A DNA stretch of 64,000 bases from Spirochaetota bacterium (GCA_027858855.1 JAQIBV010000007.1:62001-126000); one strand, 5' to 3'; counted from the stretch's first letter, positions 41,063 through 50,845 are shown. Program-made: numbers and translations. Notes: generated by a model from the letters alone, not told the origin.

Positions 41063-43628
41063 CAGTTATAAAGGCAACAATATTGGTATAGTATCTAAAA
41101 AAGCGTACCATGAAGTCAAAGAAAAATGATGGCCATTTTCGTGTAAATATAACCGATATCAGCCCAACTATGTGAAAAAACAGAACTGCACAGGATAGTA
41201 TTGAAAGAATAATTATGTGAGGAGCAGTCAATAACATAATGCCGACGCCCGAGAGTCTCATTAATGCCAGAAATTTGGAGAATTTAACTGGAGGGTGGGC
41301 GTGCAGCTGCAACTGGTAGTCTATATCTGTCGCACCTGCATAGGGTGGCAACTCTTCGGTAATGTTGAAGACTGAAAGAGAAAGACCAACACCACAGCGC
41401 AGTGTCTTTTCCTGAAATGCTGTAAAATCTTTTTCGGTATGAGATGTAAAAAGAATAATAATGCTATTAATGTATGTCAGTACCGATGCTACAATGAAGT
41501 ATAATGTAAAAACCAGAAAGTGAGGAATATATAACAGGTAATAGACACCCAGCAATTTTAATAGAGCTTTGATTCTTGAGTATCGAAGTGAGTAGTCGAC
41601 TGAGAATTGAATATATCCCGGACCTGCGACCCCATTTTGACTGTCAGTTGCAGTTTCGGGAGTTGCAATGTCAAAAATGTCTGTTTCAGTGCGAACCGGA
41701 GCCTGTTCTGGTAAGATGTCATCTAATCGATCAAGATCCAACTCTGGAAGTTCGTCTGCGGGAATATCATCCAGGGTCTGATAATCATCCTGATAATCTT
41801 TATCTTCATAGTTTTCATCTTCATCTGTAATATCGTCCAGGTTTATGTTGACCTCGTCGGCAGTCAGATGAAGTTCCTCTTCATCATCGTCTTCAAGCCC
41901 GGAAAAATCGTCAGTCAAACTATCTGATAGATTATTCTGTCCGGTTTCAATTTCTATTTCATCCAGAGTCAGTCCTGCATCCGATAGGGAAAGTCGTGCT
42001 TCATCGTCTTCGCCTGTGGCATCTTCCGGTTCGTCAGTATCAAGATCAAGAGTGTCAAGATCTATAGATATGGTCTCATCTTCATCGAAGAGTTCTTCCC
42101 CTGTGCTCAGGGTGTTGCTCTCTTCGAATTCAGCATTCAGGCTGTTTAGGTCTATTGTCTCGTCATTGCTGACAGGTTCTTCGGCAGGTACTGGTTTTGT
42201 CTTCGGGAAAGAGTCCTCCTCGTCCAGGTCGGCATTCAGAGAGTCAAGGTCGATGGTAATATCATCATCATAGTCTTCAGCCGGAAGAGGTATTGGGGAA
42301 CCAGAAAGGGGTTCATCATCATCGTTGTCGTCATAAGGTAGGTCATCAAACAGATCGTCGTCTGTTAGATCAGTTGAATCATCATCGGTATCCATTGAAA
42401 AACGGGGTGTACCGATATCATCATCGGGTGTAAAAGGTTCAATGTCATCTTCTTCGAGTTCGATATCAAGCGAGTCGAGGTCTATGTTGATGTCGTCTTC
42501 AGTATCTGCCGAGATATCGTCTTCTTCTGTGAAACTTGTAGGAGTTTCTTCACGCACGGGCTTTTCAGAGGGTGCAGAGTCTTCAATCTGATCCGAATCA
42601 GGAATTTCATCAAGGTCTATATCCAGGTTGTCAATGTCGATTGAGAGGTCGTTATCAAAGTCTTCTGCCTCAAGGTCGGTCTCTTCAATGTCAAAAGAGA
42701 GCTCTTCGGGTTCTGAAGCGGGATCTAAAGTATCAATTGACTCTTTATCATCAGTAAGTGTATTTTCTATTACGGATGTTCCGGGTTCATCTTCTTCAAG
42801 ATCGATGGCAAGACTATCCAGGTCTATAGTGAAGTCATCTTCAACTTCTTCAAGAGGGGGCGACAACAGATCACTGTCATCTTCCGAATCAAAGTCTTTT
42901 ACACTGTTTGAAATGTTATCAGTATTGTCAGAGAATATTTCAGATTCCTCATTAAAATCATAGTCATCATCAGCAAGAGAGGGGGCTGCTTCATCAGCCT
43001 TGATAGTTGGGAGTGCAGGGCTGTCATTATCAGATTCCAGGTCAATTTCAAGAGAATCAAGGTCTACTGTTATTTCATCATCGAGTGAGTCGTCTTCCGT
43101 ATCGAGTGTTTGTGTGGTTTCATCGGAATAATCCGAAGAGGGGAGTACCGAAAGATCAATTTCCGGTTCTACCTCGTAGTCTATGTTGTCATAGTTGTTT
43201 GAATCGGGTGTAGATACATCTTCAGATAATTCAGTGCCTGTATCTGCTTCATCCGGCGCATCGAAATTAAAGTCATTGTCTTCAGGTAAATCTGAGTCTT
43301 CAAAGGTGGAAAGATCTGCGTCGGTATCGCTCATGTCATCGAAATTGAAGTCGTCATCCTCAGTTTCAGGGTCATCATATCCAGAATTACCGGTTTGGTT
43401 ATCCGAAGGTGGCGAGGCAGGCTCTTGCATATATCCAAGGTCGCCCGGATCTTCAGACATCGCAGTTTGCCCGGCGGCAGGGGTGGTCGCGGGGGTAACA
43501 GAGGATTCTCTGTTATCGATAATATTGTTATGTGAACAGTTAGGACAGCCGAAGGCAAATTTTTTCCCATTTACCTTCTCGTCGCTCACAGTAAACGCTG
43601 ATTCACAATTACTGCATTTAACAATCAT
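41025..43628 (-). CDS. Zinc-ribbon, acidic-repeat, DUF4389-type membrane protein
   Basis: The 867-residue protein has three parts. Residues 1-38 form an MJ0042-type zinc ribbon (CSNCESAF, CPNCSHNN). Residues about 45-660 are extremely acidic and repetitive, with at least seven versions of a unit such as ITIDLDSLNADLDEED, FTIDLDSLAIDLEEDE and INIDLDSLDIELEEDD. The last 200 residues have about four TM helices in two DUF4389-like copies (LFTSHTEKDFTAFQEK; IFTRKWPSFFFDFM) and end VVDSYPSFRFD. It overlaps dinG. Function unknown; the acidic region may be a disordered tether or cation-binding stretch facing the cytosol. Confidence 0.8.
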   Translation of the reverse strand: MIVKCSNCESAFTVSDEKVNGKKFAFGCPNCSHNNIIDNRESSVTPATTPAAGQTAMSEDPGDLGYMQEPASPPSDNQTGNSGYDDPETEDDDFNFDDMSDTDADLSTFEDSDLPEDNDFNFDAPDEADTGTELSEDVSTPDSNNYDNIDYEVEPEIDLSVLPSSDYSDETTQTLDTEDDSLDDEITVDLDSLEIDLESDNDSPALPTIKADEAAPSLADDDYDFNEESEIFSDNTDNISNSVKDFDSEDDSDLLSPPLEEVEDDFTIDLDSLAIDLEEDEPGTSVIENTLTDDKESIDTLDPASEPEELSFDIEETDLEAEDFDNDLSIDIDNLDIDLDEIPDSDQIEDSAPSEKPVREETPTSFTEEDDISADTEDDINIDLDSLDIELEEDDIEPFTPDDDIGTPRFSMDTDDDSTDLTDDDLFDDLPYDDNDDDEPLSGSPIPLPAEDYDDDITIDLDSLNADLDEEDSFPKTKPVPAEEPVSNDETIDLNSLNAEFEESNTLSTGEELFDEDETISIDLDTLDLDTDEPEDATGEDDEARLSLSDAGLTLDEIEIETGQNNLSDSLTDDFSGLEDDDEEELHLTADEVNINLDDITDEDENYEDKDYQDDYQTLDDIPADELPELDLDRLDDILPEQAPVRTETDIFDIATPETATDSQNGVAGPGYIQFSVDYSLRYSRIKALLKLLGVYYLLYIPHFLVFTLYFIVASVLTYINSIIILFTSHTEKDFTAFQEKTLRCGVGLSLSVFNITEELPPYAGATDIDYQLQLHAHPPVKFSKFLALMRLSGVGIMLLTAPHIIILSILSCAVLFFHIVGLISVIFTRKWPSFFFDFMVRFFRYYTNIVAFITGVVDSYPSFRFD

Positions 43629-43727
43629 AATGTACTCCCGCTTTAAATAGATAGATACCGGCTATGGCTTGTGGCAACCTTTTTTTGCTTAAAAGGCGTT
43701 TTAAAAGTTTTATTTTAAAAGGCCTTT

Positions 43728-43750
43728 CCGATGCAATCCTGTTGCATCGG
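43728..43750 (-). terminator. Stem-loop after the DUF4234-like gene
   Basis: CCGATGCAA (43728-43736) and TTGCATCGG (43742-43750) pair perfectly around 5 nt, 12 nt beyond the leftward stop codon. Downstream leftward sequence is AAAGGCCTTTTAAAA, a weak T-tract. Probably a terminator. Confidence 0.6.
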
Positions 43751-43761
43751 GTTTGAGCTGA

Positions 43762-44070
43762 TTATTTCTGATAATACTCATTAATATTGTTCTGAATTAT
43801 TAATACAGCAAACGGTAAAAAGAAAATTATATACCATTGCACTGATCGACCGTTCATCTCTTCAGATTTTTGAAGATACCGTATATTCAGATAGAGTGCC
43901 CATAGGCCAAATGTTGCAAAAACGAGCAGAATGTTTGTAACCGGATTGTCATTAAAGAGCCGGCTTGCCCGTGAAAGCCACCAGAGATAGTAGAGACCAC
44001 CACTGAAAAGAAGCAGAAGCATCAGAATAAAGGTGTTATCTTCCGGAATTTGTTTATACTGTGTGTTCAT
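43762..44070 (-). CDS. Small membrane protein, DUF4234-like
   Basis: A 102-residue protein with three hydrophobic segments (about 12-32, 44-60, 78-95). The segment LVFATFGLWALYLNIRYLQK after NDNPVTNILL resembles the pattern of DUF4234, where a turn with Gly and aromatic residues joins the helices. GAAGGAGCA precedes the ATG. It is cotranscribable with the downstream leftward zinc-ribbon/DUF4389 gene, another small-domain membrane protein, though a hairpin lies between them. Function unknown. Confidence 0.65.
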   Translation of the reverse strand: MNTQYKQIPEDNTFILMLLLLFSGGLYYLWWLSRASRLFNDNPVTNILLVFATFGLWALYLNIRYLQKSEEMNGRSVQWYIIFFLPFAVLIIQNNINEYYQK

Positions 44071-44355
44071 GACTGCTCCTTCTACTTAGTGATGCTTAAA
44101 AAAGGCTACTCTTTTACAGTATCGGTGAGGTTCCCCGATTCTTTAAATACTAATTTCCTGTATCTATTCCTAAAAGCTATAAATATAAGTGTTAATCATA
44201 ATTCTCATCATATTTTGTCTGAGATTATATATCTGTTAAAGCACGTTTTTTTCTTCTTTAAAAAATTGTTGTCATAATAGAGTCAATAATATACAGGAAA
44301 AGGTGTGTTGGTGATTTTCCCAACCCCTAAAAGTGACTACTTCCAGGATTAATCA

Positions 44356-47300
44356 ATGAGTGAACTTAAACAGTATCATTATAAAAGTCGGTCTCAACGA
44401 ATAATTGCGCTTTTCATGGCCTTTTTGGTAAATTTTTCGGTTGGTATGTCGGTTACTCTTGTATTTGTCGATGCCAAAACCGTTTTCTTTTACCGCTCTA
44501 TCTTCAATAATGTAGTAATCTATATGCTTTTTTTCCATCTTGTGGGAATTATTTTAGGCTCTATTCTTTTTAAACGGCTGAAACGATCACGAGTGAGTTT
44601 TACTGTTTCGGTTTTACTGTTTATTATTCTAGTGGTTCTGACTTTTACAGTAAAAAGTGTTCTTGGTGATTATTATCAGCGTTTGATTATTGCATATATT
44701 GAACATACTCCGCTTCTGGTGGTCATAATATCTTCTGTTCCTTTTCTTGGTGGTGTTATTAATAATTACCTTCTACGCGTTTTGTGTGGAAAGTTTTTTG
44801 ATGAGAAGCGGGGAGGGCATTTTTTCGTAATGCTTATGCTTCTGGGTGTCATGGCGGGTGGTGTTTGGTTCACTGCTATGCAGCTTGGTTTCATTCATGA
44901 ATTTGTGATCTTTCTTCCTCTTATTCCTTTGGTGGTTTTCGCCTTTCTTTTCAAGCTTGAGTATAACCCTGATCCGTTTTTTGCAAGAGAGGTTAAGTAC
45001 AGTAGCGAGACGGTTCCCGCACAAGAGCAGCGTCGTCAGAAGGATGATCTGATTTTTAATTATCTCAATTTTTTCTATATCGTAATCTACACCGTCCTGG
45101 GCTTTCTTACATTTATCCGGTTTTATGGAGATATTCTTTATCTTAAACTTTTCTTTTTAGCAGTAATATTTTTGTGCATTACTCTGGGTTTTTTACTTTC
45201 ATTTGTAATGAAGAGCCGGTACTGGCATATCTATTCTGAAATGTATTACCCCTTCTTTTTTCTCTTTTTCTTTGTTATGCTTTTCCGGTTTTCTGAATTG
45301 CTCCCTTTTTCTCTTGGCGCGCTCTTTATTATTCCACTCGCTTTCAGTTTCGGAATGACACTCTATCACACTACTCATTTCATTGTAACTAAATATGATC
45401 AGCCGCGTGCTCATTTGATTCTCCGCTTCGGGGTATTTCTTATTCCGATTCCAATAATAATTGCACTATCGTTTGTTGTATTCTCAAACAGACTCTTTTT
45501 TATATTCTTTTATCTCCTCGCTACACTCAATATTCTTCTTCCGGGTATACATCTTGCCCAAAGACGTGGTAATGAATACCGAAAGGGGCTCTATCTTCTT
45601 CTTTTTATTATTGTTGTACCCGCATTTATAATGATGCACCTATATTTTAACATACGGCTCGATTCTGGACTTTATGTGACTTATACTCGCAACTATGACG
45701 CTGTCTATGATGTGAATTCAAATGCGGACTATTTTGATGTTAATTCGGATATAATGTATAATAATACCCGTGTAATGAAAATTTCAGATCAATTTATTCG
45801 TAATTTGCGCCGTTCGATTCTCTCACTTTCTCTGTTTATAGATAACGCCCGTGATGAAGTTCTATTCATTGATGGTAATCGTAAATTTTTCGAGAATAAT
45901 GTTTATGAGATTTATGAAAACGGTGAGTGTCTCGATTACATGCTTGATTCACAGGTCGATTATAACACGATTCCTGTTTCTGGTCGTAAGAGCATGGTTA
46001 CTTTTAATTCTGATATCTTCTCATTCTTTAAGAACCGTGATCGCAGGTATGATGCAATTGTAGATATACCAAACATTTACGATCAGAACTATAATAGCAT
46101 CCGCTTTTCAGATACCTACTATGAGGTTGTTAAGCGTTACTTAAAGGGTAAAAATATTTTTTTCCAACTGATTCAACCAGCTAGTGCCAATGCCTGCCAG
46201 GTAAATGCTGCTGTAGCCGGTTTTAAAAAAAGTTTTTCAAATCATCTGATATTCTATTTCGGTGAGACTCTTGTACTGGCCGGTAGTACTGATAACCGTT
46301 TTGTTATCAGTCGTGAAAATGTAGAGAATCTTAATTATCAGATTTCGCGTTCAAAAAAGTATAAATCTCTCTTTTATCGGGAGGTTCACTGTCTGGCATA
46401 TATTTTCGGTTCCCAATTGCCAGCAGTCGAATTGGCGTCACATCATATTGATTATCTTTCGTCCCCATTCAAGAATAGTTGTACCGGAGTATTTTCAGAC
46501 ATGGAAAAATTCCAATCCTTTCACTCAATTCATGATGAGGTCTTTAATCTTGAATTTGCTTCTGATACCGATAATTTACGTTCCACTCTTAAGATTATGA
46601 TTGAAGAGAACAGTGAAATATTGACACTACTTAAAAAAACAGAGTCGGCTGCACTTAAGAACGATTACCGGGAAGAGGCAAGAAATCTGGCTCTTCTTCA
46701 AAAGAAGGCGGAATATGATTATGATATACGTCATTATATTGATGGAATTCTTACTATTAAAGAGCTGACGTATATACGTGCTGCAACCGAGCTTGAAGAG
46801 GGGCGTAACTGGATAGGCGCTAAAGAGATATATGAGAGCATTCTGATATTAAACGATAATAATTTTGAAGCTCATTACAGACTGGGGCTGATTCATATTA
46901 CCCTTCAGCAGATAGATAAGGCTTTCGTACATTTTGACCGGGCATTACAACTTGAACCGAATAACCCCCAGGTGCTCTATCAGGTTGGTGTTTTGATGTA
47001 TATGGTCGGAGAGTACCGTTACTCGTTGGAATACCTGCGCAGGGCAATTAACTATAATCTGACACATTCGATGGTTTTTCTTTATACTGGGCTTGCAAAT
47101 GAGAGTATTGGAAAATATCGTGATGCGAAGCATTATTATGAGAGAGCTTTACTTGCTGATCCGAATAATCCTGATATTAAGGCCTCTATTAGCCGTATAG
47201 ATAATAAAATTGACAGCAGTGTTGTTGATTATTCCCTGCCTGAGCGTCGTAATCAGAATGAGGTTGAGGAGGGAGAGTATATTCCGCTTCCGATAAACAA

Positions 47301-47481
47301 GAATGCCATAGAGAAGCGATTGTCTGAAGACGAGTTGAAATTTTTCTCACAACGGGCGAAACCCGACGGAAGTGAGAGTAAATATGGTGATAAGTATGAT
47401 TCTCCCCCTGGGGAAAAACCAGTCGAGGAGAAAGAGTCTTCACCTGGCTTTTTTGATCTGTTTAAAGGATCCGAGCGGTGA
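44356..47481 (+). CDS. Multi-pass membrane protein with spermidine-synthase-like domain and C-terminal TPR repeats
   Basis: The 1041-residue protein has about 12-14 TM helices (20-440), then a soluble region (about 450-710) whose order recalls membrane-fused spermidine synthase (SpeE-like) domains: DEVLFIDGNRKFF, YDAIVDIPNIYDQNY, ANACQVNAAVAGFKKSFSNH, IFYFGETLVLAGS. The glycine-rich SAM-binding motif (GGGDG type) is missing, so methyltransferase-like chemistry is unlikely as written. Residues about 830-960 hold three to four TPRs (AKEIYESILILNDNNFEAHY; SLEYLRRAINY). The tail is charged. It heads a three-gene rightward operon with a PP2C-like and an ATP-grasp gene (gaps of 34 and 17 nt). Confidence 0.78.
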   Translation: MSELKQYHYKSRSQRIIALFMAFLVNFSVGMSVTLVFVDAKTVFFYRSIFNNVVIYMLFFHLVGIILGSILFKRLKRSRVSFTVSVLLFIILVVLTFTVKSVLGDYYQRLIIAYIEHTPLLVVIISSVPFLGGVINNYLLRVLCGKFFDEKRGGHFFVMLMLLGVMAGGVWFTAMQLGFIHEFVIFLPLIPLVVFAFLFKLEYNPDPFFAREVKYSSETVPAQEQRRQKDDLIFNYLNFFYIVIYTVLGFLTFIRFYGDILYLKLFFLAVIFLCITLGFLLSFVMKSRYWHIYSEMYYPFFFLFFFVMLFRFSELLPFSLGALFIIPLAFSFGMTLYHTTHFIVTKYDQPRAHLILRFGVFLIPIPIIIALSFVVFSNRLFFIFFYLLATLNILLPGIHLAQRRGNEYRKGLYLLLFIIVVPAFIMMHLYFNIRLDSGLYVTYTRNYDAVYDVNSNADYFDVNSDIMYNNTRVMKISDQFIRNLRRSILSLSLFIDNARDEVLFIDGNRKFFENNVYEIYENGECLDYMLDSQVDYNTIPVSGRKSMVTFNSDIFSFFKNRDRRYDAIVDIPNIYDQNYNSIRFSDTYYEVVKRYLKGKNIFFQLIQPASANACQVNAAVAGFKKSFSNHLIFYFGETLVLAGSTDNRFVISRENVENLNYQISRSKKYKSLFYREVHCLAYIFGSQLPAVELASHHIDYLSSPFKNSCTGVFSDMEKFQSFHSIHDEVFNLEFASDTDNLRSTLKIMIEENSEILTLLKKTESAALKNDYREEARNLALLQKKAEYDYDIRHYIDGILTIKELTYIRAATELEEGRNWIGAKEIYESILILNDNNFEAHYRLGLIHITLQQIDKAFVHFDRALQLEPNNPQVLYQVGVLMYMVGEYRYSLEYLRRAINYNLTHSMVFLYTGLANESIGKYRDAKHYYERALLADPNNPDIKASISRIDNKIDSSVVDYSLPERRNQNEVEEGEYIPLPINKNAIEKRLSEDELKFFSQRAKPDGSESKYGDKYDSPPGEKPVEEKESSPGFFDLFKGSER

Positions 47482-47515
47482 GTACTGATAAATTATACAG
47501 AAATGGATCTCTGAT

Positions 47516-49675
47516 TTGAAACATAATTCTGTTTTGCATTTTACTGGACTGCTGTTGTTATTGATAACAGGAACTATTCGGGCACAGACTGTTCCGATTG
47601 ATATGACAAGTCGGACTTTTTATGTGAAACAGGGATTCTATCTTGAAGAGACAACACAGTTTCCAGTCGGCGAAGGTTGGAAAAAAACTGTCACGGCAGG
47701 GTATGATCGTGCATTGATGGGGGATGTTCTGTTTGATTTTGATCAGAGAGATGATTCGCTGTATCAGTATATGCTTATAACAACAATACATGTTGATTCT
47801 CATGTTGCATTAAGACGCGCACTTGCTCTCTCTATACCGAGAATAGGAACGCATTGGGAGCTTTATTTAAACGGAAAACTTGTCGAGTCCTGTTTTTTTA
47901 TTGGTCCTGATGGAAGCCGAATAGAATCGCTGCAGCGCAATGTAATTGTCGAGTTTCCTGACTATCTTTTGAACGACGGATTCAATGTTATCTGTTTTCG
48001 TATTGCGGGTACTAAAATGTCACGCTCTACGGGTATTTTGCTGGGATCTTTTCCCTTTTCCGTCGATTCATTAGAACGGTTGAACAGTCTTAAAATCAGG
48101 GATTTTCTTCCAAATCTGATGTTTTTTATTGGCGGGGCCGTCGTTTTTTTGATTATGCTTTTTTTTATTTTTGTTATACCGGCCAAAATACATAAGAGCT
48201 CGGGACGAGCCGGAAGAAGGGAGGTCTATGTTGCCCTTTTGATGGTCGGCATTTCTCTTCTGTTGCAATTGGCAAATTCTCATTTGCTCTATCAGCTTAT
48301 TGGAAACAGTCGGTTTGATATGCAGCTTCTACGTCTCTGTTCTGTTTCCATTCCGCTTCTGATGATTCCCCTTTTTGCTATTAGGCTTCAGTACAAATAT
48401 ATTTTGTGGGTAATTCTTTATACCTTAGTGGGGCTTCTTTTTTGTGGTTCTATGATTGGTTTTACCGTTTATTCAGATCGTGTAGTTGCAACTATGCTGC
48501 TTCTTGTAATGGTTTTTTCTCTGCTTATCAATGCACCGGCTGTACGCAACAGTCTGCAGTCTTTGAAAATGGAAACTTTTTTTGAGCGCATATTTCCCTT
48601 TTCTATCCTGTTTAATCACAATATTCAGTCTTTGACGCTCTATTTTGTCTCTTTTGCGGTAGTGATTTATATGGTTGTACGCGGTAACATGGTTACGCCG
48701 TCAATTGTTCTGACCTATTTAACTGCTGTCGGAGTGATAATCTCTACAATTAGAGTGTTGCGCCGTGAGATGTTTATACGTAAAAGAGATCATGGCCGGA
48801 CTAATTCTCTTTTTAAAGAGATCAAAGATATAGATATGGAGCTTGTATCGGCACGTAAAAACTGCGATGAAACAAAAGACGAGAATGTGACACTAATTTC
48901 AAAAATTAACGTGATGGAAGAAAATAATCGAACCGATTCGCAGGTATTGGGAGTTGTACAAAGTTATATTTTCCCTCGGCGTGTTCCGGATACAGACAAC
49001 TATGAAGCTGCTTTTATAACAGAAAAACAGAGTGAGGTCAGCGGAGACATGTATGACTTTTATACCGAAGGGCGTAGCCTGCTGGGTGTCTCCCTCTTCG
49101 AGACTACTTCGCACGGACTTGCCCCGGGGCTTGTTACAATCCTGATGCGTTCCATCATTTATCGCAGGTTTGTACAGCTTTGGGATCATAAGTTATCGGT
49201 ATTGTTTGAAAAGATACAGAAAGACCTGTCGACCGAGCTTGGGGGAATGAATATTTTTTTAGCAGGTAAGATTCTGAAATTTGATGCTAACAGAGTAGAG
49301 TATGTGAACGCTGGACATACGGACATTTTGTTTAGAAGCTCGCACAACGGCTTAGTTAGGCTTGTTGCACCGTCTGATAGAAGTTTCAAATCACAGAAAC
49401 TGGGGGGTAAGTCGGGAATAAATGAGTTTAATATGCTTTCGTTTTCAGTGAAACCCGGGGATATGTTTCTATTATTTACTGATGGATACGAAAGATGTCA
49501 TAATCGGGCTTCTATTAAATATGGTCTCCCCAGGATTATGGAAACTCTGGAAAACATACCCGATCAGCGTGATTTGACCGAAGTGCTGGATTATCTTGTA
49601 AAAAACCTTAATAATCATCGTGATAGCGCCCCGCTTGAAGATGACTATACCCTGATATTGATTCGAAAATTATAA
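47516..49675 (+). CDS. 7TM-type membrane protein with divergent SpoIIE/PP2C domain
   Basis: A 719-residue protein, TTG start, with signal sequence (LLLLLITGTIRAQ), an extracytoplasmic beta domain with SIPRIGTHWELYLNGKLVE (a 7TMR-DISM-like sensor), about seven to eight TM helices (205-420), a coiled linker, and a PP2C domain (about 475-719). Compared with active SpoIIE phosphatases, the first metal motif reads VSGDMYDFY and the second reads SLFETTSHGLAPGLV: the usual D-V-S-G-H-G is now E-T-T-S-H-G. Later parts (YVNAGHTDIL, LLFTDGYERC, LEDDYTLILI) are kept. Activity may be altered or lost. Middle gene of the 44-51 kb operon. Confidence 0.85.
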   Translation: MKHNSVLHFTGLLLLLITGTIRAQTVPIDMTSRTFYVKQGFYLEETTQFPVGEGWKKTVTAGYDRALMGDVLFDFDQRDDSLYQYMLITTIHVDSHVALRRALALSIPRIGTHWELYLNGKLVESCFFIGPDGSRIESLQRNVIVEFPDYLLNDGFNVICFRIAGTKMSRSTGILLGSFPFSVDSLERLNSLKIRDFLPNLMFFIGGAVVFLIMLFFIFVIPAKIHKSSGRAGRREVYVALLMVGISLLLQLANSHLLYQLIGNSRFDMQLLRLCSVSIPLLMIPLFAIRLQYKYILWVILYTLVGLLFCGSMIGFTVYSDRVVATMLLLVMVFSLLINAPAVRNSLQSLKMETFFERIFPFSILFNHNIQSLTLYFVSFAVVIYMVVRGNMVTPSIVLTYLTAVGVIISTIRVLRREMFIRKRDHGRTNSLFKEIKDIDMELVSARKNCDETKDENVTLISKINVMEENNRTDSQVLGVVQSYIFPRRVPDTDNYEAAFITEKQSEVSGDMYDFYTEGRSLLGVSLFETTSHGLAPGLVTILMRSIIYRRFVQLWDHKLSVLFEKIQKDLSTELGGMNIFLAGKILKFDANRVEYVNAGHTDILFRSSHNGLVRLVAPSDRSFKSQKLGGKSGINEFNMLSFSVKPGDMFLLFTDGYERCHNRASIKYGLPRIMETLENIPDQRDLTEVLDYLVKNLNNHRDSAPLEDDYTLILIRKL

Positions 49676-49692
49676 GCGAATTAGACTAAATC

Positions 49693-50817
49693 ATGCTCTA
49701 TTATTGTAACACAGATTTTGATATACAGCGGATGCAGACCTCATCTGTGTTTAGAGCACATGTGTATCAGATGAATCTCTTGCCAATGGCTCTTTCCCGT
49801 ACGGGGGATGTCGTTGTCTCACAGACAACGCCTGATTCTGGTTACTTTGAATATCTCCGCCTTGTCGGATCAGGAGGTGGGGCTTTAATATTGCATAGTG
49901 ATGTTGGCGCGACTTCAAGTCTCGATTCGTATATTTGGGGCGTTAACTCCGATTCGTTAACACTCATATCTGATTTTAACAGTTACCCTGATCCGATTAT
50001 TGTATCATCTGTGAATAGACGGGATTTTTCGCTGGATGTATCCATTAAATGCAAATCGCAGCTTAAACGTTCAGTTGTCACGAGTAAAAAGGAGGTTGCC
50101 CAAACATTTAGTCAGTGGGGTGGCAAGTCTGTTGTGTTAAAACCTCTATATGGCAGCTCGGCATTCGGTTTTCAGATAATCCGCAATGAGAAAGATCTGG
50201 CGCAATGTGTAATTACCAGCCCTGTGGTCTGTGAAGAGTGGTGTGTTCGTCATTCGGATTTCTCTTATGGATTCAGTTTGTCAAAAGAGGGTGGGGTTTC
50301 TGATTTTACAATCCGTACACTCAATAATACACCACGGGGAATATTCAGTTCAGTATGCCTTCCGGCTGTTGCGAGTATCGGTTTGTTGACCGATTCTATT
50401 GTGAATTGCTGTATACCTGTTATTTCACAGAGCCTGCATTCGGCTGGATATTTCGGTCCGGTAAACTGTGACGGATTCGTATATAGAGAAGATGGTGCTT
50501 TAAAAATCGAATATTGCTGTGAAATTAATGCGCGTCGTTCAATAGCTGATATAATGTTGATGTATGGTCGTTTAGCCGGAGTTTCACACAGTGCTATTGT
50601 AAGCACTCAGCAGAAACAACGCAATGGCAGTCTTTATGAGGCACTTTTGAATAGGTTTCCAGAGGGGCATGGTGTTGTTCTTTTGACTCCGTCTCGGTTT
50701 GATTATAAAGGAACTGTATATCGTGCTCGTAGGCTTCTATATTTTGTTGGTGCTCAATCAGAAGCTGAGCTTGAAAGACGTTGCAGTGCGGTTCACGGGT
50801 TGTCAGTTGTAAGATAA
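49693..50817 (+). CDS. ATP-grasp domain protein, ligase of unknown substrate
   Basis: The 374-residue cytosolic protein starts 17 nt after the PP2C-like gene. The N-terminal 110 residues resemble the pre-ATP-grasp alpha/beta lobe. The ATP-grasp core follows: VVLKPLYGSSAFGFQII (nucleotide-binding Lys and Gly loop) and GYFGPVNCDGFVYREDGALK leading to EYCCEINARRS, the ExNxR metal-binding motif. ATP-grasp enzymes join a carboxylate, through an acyl phosphate, to an amine or thiol. Possible roles are peptide, amino-acid or polyamine ligation. No ribosome binding site is obvious, suggesting translational coupling. A terminator follows, closing the operon. Confidence 0.8.
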   Translation: MLYYCNTDFDIQRMQTSSVFRAHVYQMNLLPMALSRTGDVVVSQTTPDSGYFEYLRLVGSGGGALILHSDVGATSSLDSYIWGVNSDSLTLISDFNSYPDPIIVSSVNRRDFSLDVSIKCKSQLKRSVVTSKKEVAQTFSQWGGKSVVLKPLYGSSAFGFQIIRNEKDLAQCVITSPVVCEEWCVRHSDFSYGFSLSKEGGVSDFTIRTLNNTPRGIFSSVCLPAVASIGLLTDSIVNCCIPVISQSLHSAGYFGPVNCDGFVYREDGALKIEYCCEINARRSIADIMLMYGRLAGVSHSAIVSTQQKQRNGSLYEALLNRFPEGHGVVLLTPSRFDYKGTVYRARRLLYFVGAQSEAELERRCSAVHGLSVVR

Positions 50818-50845
50818 GTTCTTTAGATTGTTAAATAATGAAAAG

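Noticed and set aside
42016-42963. Ser-rich ORFs on the plus strand opposite the acidic-repeat gene
   Set aside because: They are reverse reads of the Asp/Glu repeat codons (GAT/GAA become ATC/TTC and TCA/TCT). The minus frame has a zinc ribbon, a membrane domain and full length.
41700-43300. Regularly spaced repeats suggestive of a CRISPR-like array
   Set aside because: They are coding repeats of an acidic protein in one open frame, with variable sequence and no constant direct repeat.
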